From: Cymodocea nodosa
Taxonomy: Eukaryota > Streptophyta > Magnoliopsida > Alismatales > Cymodoceaceae
Assembly: GCA_036874045.1 (NCBI GenBank)
Contig: CM072337.1
Span: 20,248,001 to 20,312,000, forward strand
Direction: 5' to 3'
Length of the DNA stretch: 64,000 nucleotides
This document shows, one piece after another, positions 51,001 to 62,460 of the stretch. The notes under the pieces are model-generated. The model had not been told where the DNA came from and did not search any database. It saw nothing but the letters and a program-made list of their open reading frames with translations. Every line of letters begins with the position of its first letter. Position 1 is the stretch's first letter. The translations under genes and the position numbers were made by a program.

Positions 51001-52772
51001 TGGAAATCTTGTGGCTTCTTTGCTTGCTCACAAATTTGAAGTTACTCAGGTTTGTATGGCTTAATACATATGCCTGCATTTCTGCTCCAACTTTTCAAGA
51101 TCCTATTCACTGATGAAACCAATTGTGCCCATCTACGCATGCAGTGTACCATTGCCCATGCACTGGAGAAGACGAAATATCCCAATTCAGACTTGTACTG
51201 GAAAAAGCTTGATGACCATTATCATTTTTCGTGCCAATTCACAGCTGATGTATTTGCAATGAATCATGCTGATTTCATCATCACTAGCACGTACCAAGAA
51301 ATTGCTGGAAGGTTGGTTCATACACTTGAGCCTCTGGCTCCAACTAAGCACATTACTTGTTTTTCTTTTGTACATGTAAGCCTGAAACAGTATATAATTT
51401 CTGTTGATCACAGCAAGAACACCGTGGGACAGTACGAGAGCCATATTGGATTCACCATGCCTGGGTTGTACCGAGTTGTTCACGGAATCAATGTTTTTGA
51501 TCCCAAGTTCAACATTGTCTCCCCAGGAGCCGACATGGATATTTATTTCCCATACTCAGAGAAGGAAAAGAGGCTCACTCGTCTTCATCCTGAAATTGAA
51601 GAGCTGCTCTACAACCCTGAAGACAACACTGAGCACAAGTAGTAACCGTGTATCCTTACGTTCCTTCAACATTTACTTGCTCCCATTGGTCTGGTGCTAA
51701 TTTTATCATATATGGTTTCCTTCAGGTTTTCCCTGGCAGATAAGACTAAGCCCATCATCTTCTCCATGGCGAGATTGGATCGCGTGAAGAACCTGACAGG
51801 ATTGGTGGAGCTGTATGGCAAAAATCCTCGCCTCAGGGAACTGGCTAACCTTGTGATCGTCTGCGGAGACCATGGGAAGGAATCCAAGGACAAGGAGGAG
51901 CAGGCAGAGCTGAAGAAAATGTACAATTTCATTGAAGAGCATAAGCTGAATGGCCATATCAGATGGATTTCTGCCCAGATGGACCGGGTGCGCAATGGTG
52001 AACTCTACCGTTGCATCGCAGACAGTGGAGGCGTTTTTGTTCAGGTATGACATATGCTTCTTCGCTTGGGTCCTCCCATACATTGGTAGTCCATCTCCTC
52101 TACTAGCGAAACAAATGCCCTATTTATCATCTGAGCTGATTTGTTCCCTCGTTACTTCTTGCTTCAGCCTGCTTTCTACGAGGCTTTTGGGCTCACGGTC
52201 GTGGAAGCCATGACTTGTGGGTTGCCGACATTTGCCACCCTTCACGGAGGGCCTGCTGAAATCATCGTCGACGGAGTTTCTGGGTACCATATTGACCCGT
52301 ACCATGGAGACAAAGTCTCTGAAACCCTTGCGAACTTCTTCGAGAAGTGCAAGGAAGACCCAGCTCACTGGCAGGCAATCTCCAGTGGAGGATTGAAGCG
52401 CATCTACGAGAAGTGAGTGTTGCTTTCTTTTTACAATGCCTAACCATACGCGATAATAGTGATCTCGGATCCTCACGAATGCTGCTTCTTCAGGTACACT
52501 TGGAAGCTCTACTCCGAGAGGTTGTTGACCTTGACTACCATCTACGGCTTCTGGAAGTACGTCTCCAACCTCGAAAGGCGTGAAACCCGTCGTTACCTTG
52601 AGATGTACTACGGTCTCAAGTACCGCCCACTGGTAAGTTTCTTTCCGTGAATCAGAATTACCATCTCTGCAAATCAATTGTAAAGCAACCAAACATTCCA
52701 ATTTTCCATTTTCAGGCCGAGAAAGTTCCTCTGGCTGTCGACCAAGCCCCTGCAGCAAACGGAGCGTCCTGA
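48052..52772 (+). CDS. SUS: Sucrose synthase
   Basis: This cytosolic enzyme reversibly converts sucrose and UDP to fructose and UDP-glucose, feeding starch, cellulose and respiration in sink tissue. Coding exons: 48052-48152, 48575-48704, 48798-48946, 49054-49246, 49884-50002, 50085-50301, 50385-50480, 50610-50783, 50933-51049, 51145-51311, 51414-51638, 51726-52044, 52168-52412, 52494-52632, 52716-52772. Phases agree and give 815 residues, typical for the family. The N-terminus has KLTRIHS, placing the known regulatory phosphoserine at Ser12. The N-terminal cellular-targeting region is followed by the GT-B glycosyltransferase part with [28 protein letters not shown] and the EX7E motif (Glu674 to Glu682). 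The insert [15 protein letters not shown] near residue 60 differs from SUS1-type copies; I cannot assign a SUS number. The gene looks intact. Confidence 0.97.
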
Positions 52773-52999
52773 TTGCGATCATCTCAAACCTCCATCCAGT
52801 TCCATGCAAGTCGAAGGACAGTTATTTTGGTGTTTGTGTTTTTTCTCGTAGTCTCTCTTGCCTGGTGGCATTGTCTTGCAATGGCCAGGCCCCCTTTTTG
52901 TTTGTGCTTTTTATTTTTCCATTGAGAGTTCGCGTTATCGTTGGTGGTGGGGATTGGTGCTTGGTAATTTTGTGTCTCAACGTTTCTTTCCATAGGCAT

Positions 53000-53005
53000 A
53001 ATAAA
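53000..53005 (+). terminator. Candidate poly(A) signal of sucrose synthase
   Basis: AATAAA lies 228 bases after the stop codon, a normal 3' UTR length for this gene. The neighbouring SPC24 gene ends convergently about 630 bases further on, and 53006-53636 holds no recognised gene. Confidence 0.5.
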
Positions 53006-53636
53006 AGCTTAAGAATGCCATTTTTTTCAGAGATCCAGAAAGAAAAGGAATGAAGCCATCTTTTATAGTTTCCGATACACTTGCCTGCATCAGTATCCAA
53101 AAAGGATTGCGTGCCAACCATTGTGTTTAAAATCAAATGAATTTTCCAACCACTTTAGAATAACCTATTTGATTTTTTGAGGTTGGATTATTGATTTTCA
53201 TGCGTTTGAACAAATATTTCGATAAGTAATTCAACGCGGTTATGACTTTAAATGAACCAAATGACTTAAATTATATGTTAAATGGATTCTCAATGCTTTC
53301 TACTGTGAACCAACCTGAGCTCCTCGAGTGGCACATGTAAAATGGCATCTATAAAATATAGTTGGCAACCAGATATTCTTGTTTGGTCAGACACTCATTG
53401 CTGCCGTTCATGATAAACATCTTACAACAAAACTTAAGCAACGGCCTTATCAGATTTTCAGAAATTCACAGCGGCCTTTCTTTGTCTGAGGAAAAAGCAA
53501 AAGAAAGAAGAATTCAAAAAACGATAACATTTACCACACGCAATTGCATTGAGCTCTAGATTCACCTTCACGTCGTCCATATCCCATGCTCTTTAGATAG
53601 TGAAACCACACACGTCGTACAAGGTAAGCAGCAGTA

Positions 53637-55093
53637 TCAGTACTCCATCATTGCCCAGAGATTGCTGCACATCTCTGTGGAGGATGATGATCGCTCAATG
53701 TCAAACTTCTCATATTTCTTCTTATTTCGGTTGACAATGTCTGCATATCTAATGTTAATAGAAGACATCGAAACCAATTTTGCAATGACAACTACTCAAT
53801 AGGGTGTAGGATCTTAGCAAAACTTCATTCACCAACATCTCACCGCAAGCTACCTTTTTTTCTTGCAAGCCCCACTAAGCCACCCTGAAAATCATAAATA
53901 ACAGAATTCCTGGTGGAAAGAATCAAAGGATACAACCAGATATTCTTGTTTGGTCATCTAAGTTTGGGATGATATTTGTTGTTGAGGCACACATAGAAAG
54001 GAGCTCCCTGCATTAAAAATTCAACCTACTTAGCTCAATAATATCTTTGTTTGAGCTGGTAGTTGCTCGGCTAATTTCAGCAAATCGAGACATAGGAGAA
54101 TCAATTCATCGCATGATTTTGCACAAGCGTAAAGTCCATATCTCTTTAAAAAAAAAAAACATGATCTTTTTGTATGATTGACGCTATACATAATCCTGAT
54201 GCCCTAAGATAGCAATTCAGCAAATGGAACTGTATTCGTTTTAAAAAAATCATGAAGTAAGCATACCAACAAAATAACTCTAGCAATAATTCCCAGCAAG
54301 TGCCAAAACAAGCAAATTGATCAGCAGCATCTTAGTCAAGGCTGTAGCATAAATGGAAGGAAATGTTCTAAATCTTCTTCAATGGAAAATGCCAAATCTA
54401 TTGGACATCATTTTAACCAAGTGAACTTACACATACGATCATTTTCAAACCTGAATTGTTCCTAAAGGTTACCAAAGATCCGTACATCATTAATTAGTTC
54501 ATTGTGGTGAGATTGTCTCATTCCCATCCTAGAATTCGAATTAAAAGTCGCTAATCCATGGCAAACGAAAACTAGAATACTTACGAAGATCTCATCGAAT
54601 CCTTTTGTTTCCTTATCAATTCCGCCTCCTTTTCTTCCATAGAAATCCACGTCTTCTCCAGGTCGGCAAGCTCATCTTCCACACCTGTGCTTCATACAAA
54701 ACACAAGAAAAACATCATCATACAAAAAAAACCTCCTTTCTTTTTGCACAGATAAAATTAGTGGGGCGCATATCTAAGTCGATGGAGAAGTGAATTCTCC
54801 AAGTCCAGCTCCTCCTCCAAGCTCTTCTTCACGGATCCCAACTCCACGTCGGAGACCGTCTCGGCCTCGACGTCTCTTATCCTCTGCTTGCAGGCGGCAA
54901 TCTTTTTCTGGAGGCCTTGGATGGTGGATTCGCCGTGGACGACGGCCTCGTCGCAATGGGACCGCAGGGAGGTGGAGGCCGCGAGGACATGGGAGAGCGC
55001 ATCGGCATCCTTGTGGTTACGGAGGACGTGGAGGATGTCGTCCCCGAAGGCCAGGAACTTCTGAATGTCCGCCAGCTTCGTCGTGTTGGCCAT
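53637..55093 (-). CDS. SPC24: SPC24-like kinetochore protein, first splice donor abnormal
   Basis: SPC24 is a subunit of the NDC80 complex that links kinetochores to spindle microtubules. Exons on the minus strand: 55093 to about 54773, 54684-54585, 54007-53937, 53740-53637; the last three phases agree. Exon 1 encodes a coiled coil with LQKKIAACKQRI and KKSLEEELDLENSLLHRLR. Exon 2 continues it with EDELADLEKTWISMEEKEAE. Exon 3 has the family signature LSMCASTTNIIPNLDDQ, and exon 4 ends in the globular domain (NKKKYEKFDIE, then CSNLWAMMEY). The total would be near 200 residues, the family length. Exon 1 has no GT donor between the last conserved codon and an in-frame TAA at 54758-54760. The gene is therefore either spliced non-canonically, damaged, or affected by a sequence error. 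The start could also be the in-frame ATG at 55117. Confidence 0.85.
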
Positions 55094-55190
55094 GGTTCGG
55101 ATGGACGCGAACCCCAACCCATTCTATAGGGTTTTGGTTTTTGTAATTATTTTTATTAAATTTATATTTGACACGAATTGTTTCAACCGA

Positions 55191-55262
55191 GGGCATTTGG
55201 TCTAGTGGTATGATTCTCGCTTAGGGTGCGAGAGGTCCCGAGTTCAATTCTCGGAATGCCCC
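55191..55262 (+). tRNA. tRNA-Pro (anticodon AGG)
   Basis: The acceptor stem GGGCATT pairs with AATGCCC, and C is the discriminator base. The anticodon stem CTCGC/GCGAG encloses a loop with AGG. The TC arm has GAGTTCAATTCTC. Box A (TGGTCTAGTGG) and box B (GGTTCAA-type, here AGTTCAATTC) are present. It has no intron and no encoded CCA. A CAA motif (55183-55185) precedes it and T runs (about 55268-55277) follow, as usual for plant tRNA genes read by RNA polymerase III. Confidence 0.96.
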
Positions 55263-56100
55263 AAACATTTTCATTTTAACGATTTTTTTTTGTTGGCAAC
55301 ACAAACATCATTCTCGTAACCCTCTGAATTAGATATTTTTATTTAAAATCAACCGTAATGTAATTTATCATGGGCGGTTAAACTCGTGCTAATTCAATGG
55401 GTCCATAGAAGTATCTACTCTTCTACACGACTTTATGTCCCACCCCAAGTGTTGAGAAAATAATTGTACAGCGAGTTTCCGTAAATGCCCCGAGCCATGC
55501 GTCAAATGTTTGTGCTTGCAAGGTATCAAACTTATGCTTCACGTGCCAGTGTAATTGTATTACACTATGGTACTAAATTACAATGTTGTTTAATTAAATA
55601 TAAAATTTAAAAAAAAAAAAAAACTTTATCATTTAATTAATTGAATGATATTTCAAAGAACTTAATTTCTTATAATCAAATTTTAAAACTAATAATCATA
55701 AAACTCAAACATTACTATTTAATTAAGAAACATAATTCAATTACATTACATGTGAATTACAATCAATCAAATATGCTGCCAATTATACCAAAATAAAATG
55801 ATTTAAAAAGTTACTAAATTGAACTTTTTTTATTTAACAACAATTTAGTTAAAACTAGAATGTGTTTTTAGCTAATGTATGTAAATAAATAAACAAACTG
55901 CCGTATGAATAATTTATCTAGTTACGCTCATATTTTCAAATGCTAATCAAATATTTAATACCAAATAGCATGTGATGAGACCATTGACGGTCTTTTTGAA
56001 GGATTTTAGGATTAGTTTAAGTACTTTGAAGAGGCAAAGTATATCATTTTAGTAGATAGAGTCTGTAGATCCATACCAAGGAAGCCATTGAAGAAGTTTT

Positions 56101-56365
56101 GCATTCTTTTAATTTTTTTTATGATTAACGTTGCAAATTTGGGGCATCAGAGTACATTATTCTCATAGACGCTTATGATTCTGTTCAACTTGCGTATAGG
56201 AAGACTAAAATTTACCGTCCAATTTGCACAAGTTCTTTGGACGTTTAAATCCTACCACCTAGTTCTCAAGATCAAAATTCAACCAATACCATGATTTTGA
56301 TGATGGACATAGTTTTTAACAATCAATGCTGGATGCGGTGTTTCTCACCAATTGTTGAAAGCGCA
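56101..56365. repeat. Diverged direct repeat, copy A
   Basis: It is related to copy B (57024-57290) in the same orientation. Shared blocks in order are a T-rich start, TGCAAATTT(G/A)GGGCATCA, CATTCTCAT, TTTGCACAAGTTC (TTTACACAAGTTC in B), a TTCAAAATT-type block, ATGATTTTG(A/G)T and AATCAAT(G/A). The offset is about 924 bases. Confidence 0.65.
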
Positions 56366-57023
56366 CAACATTCTAGTAATACCCCCAGTAAGTAATCTTT
56401 GTTTGAAGATAACTGTAACTTCAACATGGTCGATGCAAGCATCGACTCCTTCAAGATACTGCGGCTCACCAGAGTTTAATGAAGTGGTCGGTGCTTGAAT
56501 AAGGTTGGCACACTTTTTTTTTCCCATTTGAACTCTAAAATTGAGTTGATAGCCTCCTCCATGAAACTTGCGTCCACTGATCTTTAAAGATGCATTTGAG
56601 CATTTTTTTAAGTAAGATTTTTTACTTAATAGCCATCAAAAAATGTGATAATTACTTCTATGCCATTCAAAAATTTATATTTACTTATGTACCATTACAA
56701 ATTTATGATTCTTATCAAATTGAAGTTAATATATCAAAGGTAACAATAAAAATATGAAAGCAAAGCATAGATTCTTTTCAAATAACATGCAGATAAATAT
56801 GAATTTTGTTGCATTTTTTTTAAAAGAAAAACTTTAGTGGGGTGGACGGTCCAGGCTGGCCCAACCACTTACGAGCGGCCCACTAAGGAAACACCCCTAC
56901 CGGGTGTAGTTTTTTTTTAATCAGGGTACACAGAAACATTTCTGCCAAAGTCAGGGATACCGTAGGAGGCTGACCTTAAAAATCCAACGGTCCCGTACAC
57001 CAACTCGACTAGACATTCGTCGA

Positions 57024-57290
57024 TGCATTTTTTTAATTCATTTTCACAATGAATGCTGCAAATTTAGGGCATCATATTACACCATTCTCATGCATGCTTT
57101 TGGGTCTACGAAACTTGATAGGTTGACCAATTTACACAAGTTCAAAGAATGGTCAAATTTTATCATCCATCTTCCATGTTCAAAATTTACCAAGTACTCT
57201 TAACATGTTGGATGATTTTGGTAGTAAATATTTAGTTTAAAAATCAATATTAGAGAACCCCATCGCTCATTAATTGTCAAACTCTAATGA
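57024..57290. repeat. Diverged direct repeat, copy B
   Basis: Partner of copy A at 56101-56365, with many substitutions and small gaps. No primer binding site or polypurine tract is visible between the copies, so I do not call them LTRs. Confidence 0.65.
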
Positions 57291-58290
57291 GACATGCATC
57301 TGTTCTTGATTTATAGATAAGTTAAATTTAAACTCAAATAAAAACACTATCATTATCATAAAAGATACAGTAAAATAGAAATAAGGTAATAATTGCCAAT
57401 AAAATAATACCGAAGTCCTATTCGTGAGGTTTTCACAATTCCATCGGGACTATGGATCATGAACCTGCACCCTTGCCAAAGGATTTAACTCTTCACAACA
57501 AATATTTATAAGAGAAAAAGAAACCATTTCCTTGGCACCTTGTATCTTCACGGACGGTTTTTCCATGAATAATTTAAGGGTCGGTTCGGTTAGATTCCAA
57601 CAACATGCAATAGTCAATTTCTTGGTTGATTCCAAAATCTAGCCTCTGCAAGGGATATACAGAACCTAACTACTAAAGAACCATGAGAAACTTGTTTGGT
57701 GAACCTTGAAGGCATTAAAAGTATCTACAAATATTAATTGCAAAACATGAAACTTTTGTAAACAAGTGTTGGTTTTTGTTGAAATTATTTTAGGTTAATA
57801 AGGACACTATGAGAAATAAAAATGTAAAATCTTAGCTTTTATCAAGAAGCTAACAAAGTTGTGCTTCTATAGAAACTACATTAAGGCTTATCTTGTGCTT
57901 GAAGAAACTAAGAGCTTTTTCCAGTGGTCAAGTGTCTCTACCTTGCTTGAGGCCATTGCTAACTTCTAGGACTTTTCCCAATGTCTGAAGGCTAAAAGCT
58001 AGCCTTGAAATGAAACTAAACAGACCCTAACTAATACTATATCATACTATCAGATATTTGTTTTATGAGCAAAACTTCTCAAGTCATATGACACTACAGA
58101 AATTAGATATAAAATAACTGGAATACTGGACTAACCAAATGAACTTAATTTTGTTGATTTTTCTAACAAAGAAAAAGCAAACTACAAATACCTGCAAATA
58201 ACAGTTCAATTATCTCCAGAAAGAACAAATTTTGTAAAAGCAATAAAAGTACATTAATTGTATATGTTCTTTTTCAGAAAGTAACGGGAA

Positions 58291-59101
58291 TTACTCTTGT
58301 TTTAAGGATCCAAGACCTTCGAGTGGCCATACCTGAAGACAGTAACAATTCACAAGCATTCAACAAAAAATATTTATAAAACATCAAAAAGAACCAAAGA
58401 AATCATGCTCAACATCCACATTATATGCTTCAAAGCAAAAACCTACCCTGAAAAAAGCCCTTCCGAAGACAAGGCCATGTGGTATTGCACCAAACCTTCT
58501 TGAATCCCTTGAGGCATAAATGTTATCTCCTTGAACCCAAATGTGGCCGGTTGGCACCTAACCAACGAAAAGAAGCAAAATAAATAAATCAATGAATTTC
58601 AAGATGTAAAAGTCAAGAACTTTGATACTCACAACCACTGTTTTGGATCTATCTCCCTGAGCTGGGTCTACAACATAGGTGACCTTATCCCCTTCCATAC
58701 CTAAAACCCTCTTCGTCACTGTCTTCCTTGGGTTCTCAGGTGAGTGAAACACAACCACATCCCCAACACTAATCTTCCCAAGCCTAGGGGAAAGATTATC
58801 GAGCAAGACTACATCACCAGACAGGTTGAGAGTTGGAATCATGCTTGGCCCCATCACCTAAAATCATATCATGATAAAAAATTGGAAAACAAGATGGGGA
58901 CACATAATAGAATTAGAGGGCATCATTGGTTCTTACATATGCAACACCAAGTAGGTACTTATTAGTAACGTGCACGACACAAGCAAACTTGACAATAAGG
59001 AAACACCTTTCAAATGCCTCATTGGAGATGGCACCCCAAGGGATGTTGGAGACCCGACGTGGAATGTCCCTTGCCCATGTCGCCAGAAGTTTGATTACCA
59101 T
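58291..59101 (-). CDS. IMP1: Mitochondrial inner membrane protease subunit 1 (signal peptidase I family)
   Basis: IMP1 is a serine/lysine signal peptidase in the mitochondrial inner membrane that cleaves sorting signals in the intermembrane space. Exons: 59101-58937, 58857-58633, 58557-58447, 58332-58291; phases agree and give 180 residues, normal for the family. Residues 28-55 are hydrophobic (CFLIVKFACVVHVTNKYLLGVAYV) and serve as anchor. The catalytic serine is Ser60 in GPSMIPT and the general base Lys104 in TVTKRVLG. The family block GDNIYASRDSRRFGAIP is complete (GDN at 140-142). The C-terminus VWPLEGLGSLKQE matches the plant form. It reads convergently with nothing close by and appears intact. 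Confidence 0.95.
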
Positions 59102-60435
59102 TAGAGAAGATCTTCAAGAAGTACAAAAATTATACCTGAATCCAAATCTATAAGTCACATATGATTTCTCAATATGGATGCAAGCAAATCAAGATGTAAG
59201 TTTGCAATATTCATATTCCTTTCCAATCTTAAAATGCGAATACTAATATGGATATTGATGTTGTCAAACTCATAGAACAAGATCCACGAGGAATCTTGAA
59301 TATACAGTGATGAGAATCTTAAAGGAGGGGAATGGGAAAAAAGAGGATGGAGGTAATAGTTGTAACTTGCAATGTATAGATGCAACAAAGACAGCCATGG
59401 AAGAATTTGATCCTTGGATTGTGGTTGATGTGTTCAATGTGTAACTTGTCTCTAAGGTTTGGAAGGATAAGCATGTTGCAGGAGAAATAATATGTAGCGC
59501 ACATGGATATTTTTTAATTGAAAAAAAAAAGTTGAAAGCTTTTAGCTATATACGTACTTTAAGTTTTAAGTTGTAATTACAATTTTTTTTAAAACTTTTA
59601 AATGTTATTAAAATATTTTACAACTTATAACTGAAAAAAAGAAGATGAAAAAAGTTACTGTTGCACTAGACTAGTATACATTACAAAATGAATGATCATG
59701 ATCTGCTCCCAGACGTAATATCCATGTCTGAACATGGCTATCAATAATACCTATAATATAATATAATACAATAATTGAGAGTAAAAATGAGAAACAAAAG
59801 GCCCAAATATGCTATATCTTTTATTATGTCATATAGATTAGATTATTAGCTAACAGTTAACCGTTAATTCAAATTTTGTTGAATATTACCCAGGTTGATT
59901 GAAAATTAGACTCATTTAATGGTTAGTCAATCATAAGTGGGTTAGACACAAAAACTCAATTAAGATATATTTAAATGCAGTTATTTTAAAATTAAAATTT
60001 GAAAATTGAAATCAACAAAATAAAAAATTATAAAGAAAACTTGCATTTATTTGAATTCTAACATTCATATGATTAAATAAATTATGAATGCAGAAACTAG
60101 AGTAAACTAAACCCATATTATTAGATAATTAATACCATGTGTAATAGGGAATTTATTTTTAATGAATTAAAAATTAAATATAATTATGAAAATTGAAGTA
60201 AATTAATTGAGAAACATTAGGATAATTATTAAGAAAATTTTATTTCAGTTTCAAAAAAATGTCTTTATCTGTTGTAAGAATTTTTTTTAGTAGTTTGGTA
60301 CTGTCATGGGCCTTCCTGGTTGACGGAACCCTGATCCTTCAGCCGTCCTCGGTTCTCCGCATACGGTCAGTCACCTTATCCTCATCACGACTTCATTTCC
60401 CAGATTTCTAAACCCTAGAGAAAATTCGGACAATA

Positions 60436-60508
60436 TGCCTACCATGACCACGGCCCGAGCAACTAATTCTTCCACCGCCGTCCTTGTCGCCTCTCTTCGG
60501 CACAAGGT
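60436..60508 (+). other. Orphan first-exon-like segment
   Basis: An ATG at about 60436 opens 24 codons (MPTMTTARATNSSTAVLVAS, then LRHK) that end at a good donor, CACAAG|GTACGG. The 30 bases before it contain AAACCCTAG, a telo-box-like element common in promoters of plant translation and ribosomal genes. No matching second exon is visible downstream on the plus strand. It could be a truncated gene copy, a non-coding transcript or chance. Confidence 0.25.
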
Positions 60509-60717
60509 ACGGATACCACCACTCTCCTCCCTTATCCAGTCCCTCGTAAGTTGTCGGAGACCCTTTTAAGAATTAAAATACGGCAGACAAAGGAAAAAAA
60601 CAAACAACAAAGTATACGAGCAAAGCATCTGAGACCGAATTCGCAAAGGTGCAATCCATGAAATCGAAATTCTTCCACGAAAAAAGCAAGACACACCTCT
60701 AACGAACTCCATCCAAC

Positions 60718-61200
60718 TCACAAACAATCCCGCATCGCATGCCGGACAAAACCCTCCGCCCATTTCTCAATCCCAAGCACCTCGACACGCACCACAAACG
60801 AAACAATCCGCGCCGGAAAAAACAACACGAAAAACTGATCAAAACCCGAATCTACATCACTCCCACAGAAAAACCAATCCAATATCGAATTTAGCAACGA
60901 CTCATAGACATGCACGAGAAATTCCACCCAGACACCATCGAACACCCGGAAGAACAAATCAACCGTAGGCGAATCCGTGGAACCAGACGACTGCAATAGG
61001 GAGAGTAAATCGACAAACCAGGAAACACGAAGGACCTGAGAGAAATCAATAACCTTGCTGACAACAGGCACCCGGTGAGGTGGTCGGATCTCGCTCCTCC
61101 GCCCCCGTCCTGATAGCGGAACCACTGCGACCTGTGAGTAAGACTGGAGGCGCGCACATGAAATGGGGTGACGAACGAAGAGGCCGCCAACGGGAAGCAA
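60718..61200 (-). CDS. Hypothetical ORF, 160 codons, no recognised family
   Basis: The product has a basic first 50 residues, then a strongly hydrophobic and aromatic middle (WFVDLLSLLQ, FFRVFDGVWVEFLVHVY) and ends with VLGIEKWAEGFVRH. It overlaps a 133-codon minus-strand frame at 60891-61292. The phenylalanine and valine excess would be expected from an AAAC-rich plus strand, so it may be meaningless. No upstream promoter or splice context supports it. Confidence 0.2.
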   Translation of the reverse strand: MLPVGGLFVRHPISCARLQSYSQVAVVPLSGRGRRSEIRPPHRVPVVSKVIDFSQVLRVSWFVDLLSLLQSSGSTDSPTVDLFFRVFDGVWVEFLVHVYESLLNSILDWFFCGSDVDSGFDQFFVLFFPARIVSFVVRVEVLGIEKWAEGFVRHAMRDCL

Positions 61201-62460
61201 GGAAAGGAGGCGGTGAGAAAACGGTATCTCTTTATTTTTTTAATTATTTTAAAATAAATTAAACGTAATAAAATAAAATAATATAGGTACATCTATCCTC
61301 TTATGTATCTATAAAAAGATGGAAAAAAACACGTTTAGGGAAATTTCCTAAATGTATCTTCAGGAAAAATAGCCTTGTATAATGCACAGATGTAGGGTAT
61401 TGTATAAAGTAGTAATTTTATGAATAAATTTCAAATTGTGATGTATATAAAAGCAAAGATCTAAAATGTTTTTCATAAAAATAGTATAATCAATTTAAAT
61501 CTATTATATTAAGCCAAGAGATCCCTCCTCCTCCTTATATACAACCAATAATTTTAGTTGATTTTCTAAGATATCCTAAATCACTTCTCAGAAATATTCA
61601 TCTACTGCCTAATATTAATTTTCTTCTTCTTCTCCTTCAATTCCTCCCACTGCCATTGTTGAATTATCGTTATCAATGTTCTTATTTTCATCACTATTTT
61701 CCATCATATATTTTCCTTTGATTGCTTATCACTGACACTCATGACATCCACGCAGTACGGTAATATGCACGACTGGTGTGGTAAAGAGCACAAACCAAAC
61801 GCCTTCTAAGATCATAGAAGTTGAGTACAATAACGGTGTTTTTGTTTTCCTTTAGGTATTTCACTTACAGCAAAGCTTCCATAAAGATAATTTTGTAAAT
61901 ATTAGTATTGACGAAATTGAATATGAAAATTACAAGGAAAAGTAGCAAAGGATCTAATTAGCCTATCTTGAACTGCAAATTATTCTGGTAGGCATTGGAA
62001 AACTACTTGTAGTGATGAGATTCTTGAGGAATCTTAACTGCAAAATGATGAGATTTTTAAAGAAGTGGAACTGAAAATTGGAGGATGCAGGTAAGGGTGG
62101 TACCTAACGACGGATAGGGTTAGCTGCTTGAATTACAGTTGATATATATTCACCTGATGATCTATTTTCTTCAAAAAAAAAAAAAAAAAACACTCTTTAC
62201 TTGATGATATATTAATTTTGAGTTGAAAGGTAGCACTTCAACGCAACCATGACATGAGGTATTCATTAAAAAGGACAGAACAAATTACTGTCGCATGCCA
62301 AACAACAAAAATGGCAAGGTCCAGTGACGAGATTACATCAGTTTTTGCAAATAAAAACCAAAAAGGATTTTAACAATCACCACGACGAGATCCACCTCTC
62401 GTTACCTCCCAAAATTAAAAAAAAAGATTACACCTCTCATGAGTCTCATTTTGCAACTTG

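Larger units (their letters stand above)
55263..58290. other. Spacer after tRNA-Pro, repeat-bearing
   Basis: No supported gene. The DNA is AT-rich and contains the direct repeat pair described separately. A GC-richer segment (about 56835-57015) has a transposon-like look but no recognisable ends or coding. Confidence 0.55.
59102..62460. other. Spacer between IMP1 and eIF2B alpha
   Basis: The stretch 59,102-60,290 is AT-rich and empty. A GC-richer island at about 60,300-61,210 holds an exon-like start on the plus strand and an ORF on the minus strand, both listed. The stretch 61,220-62,460 is AT-rich, with an A tract near 62176-62191, and has no recognised gene; its right end should include the eIF2B alpha 3' UTR. 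Confidence 0.55.

Noticed and set aside
52120-52809. 229-codon ORF on the minus strand
   Set aside because: It is antisense to the last three sucrose synthase exons and crosses their introns. The plus strand is clearly coding there.
54432-54528. Possible SPC24 exons at 54528 (MGMRQSHHNELIND) and near 54450 (FENDRM)
   Set aside because: Phases do not join without a stop. The family signature exon with LSMCASTTNIIPNL at 54007-53937 fits in phase between exons 2 and 4 instead.
56101-57290. LTR retrotransposon bounded by the direct repeats
   Set aside because: There is no TG/CA end, primer binding site, polypurine tract, target duplication or coding between the copies.
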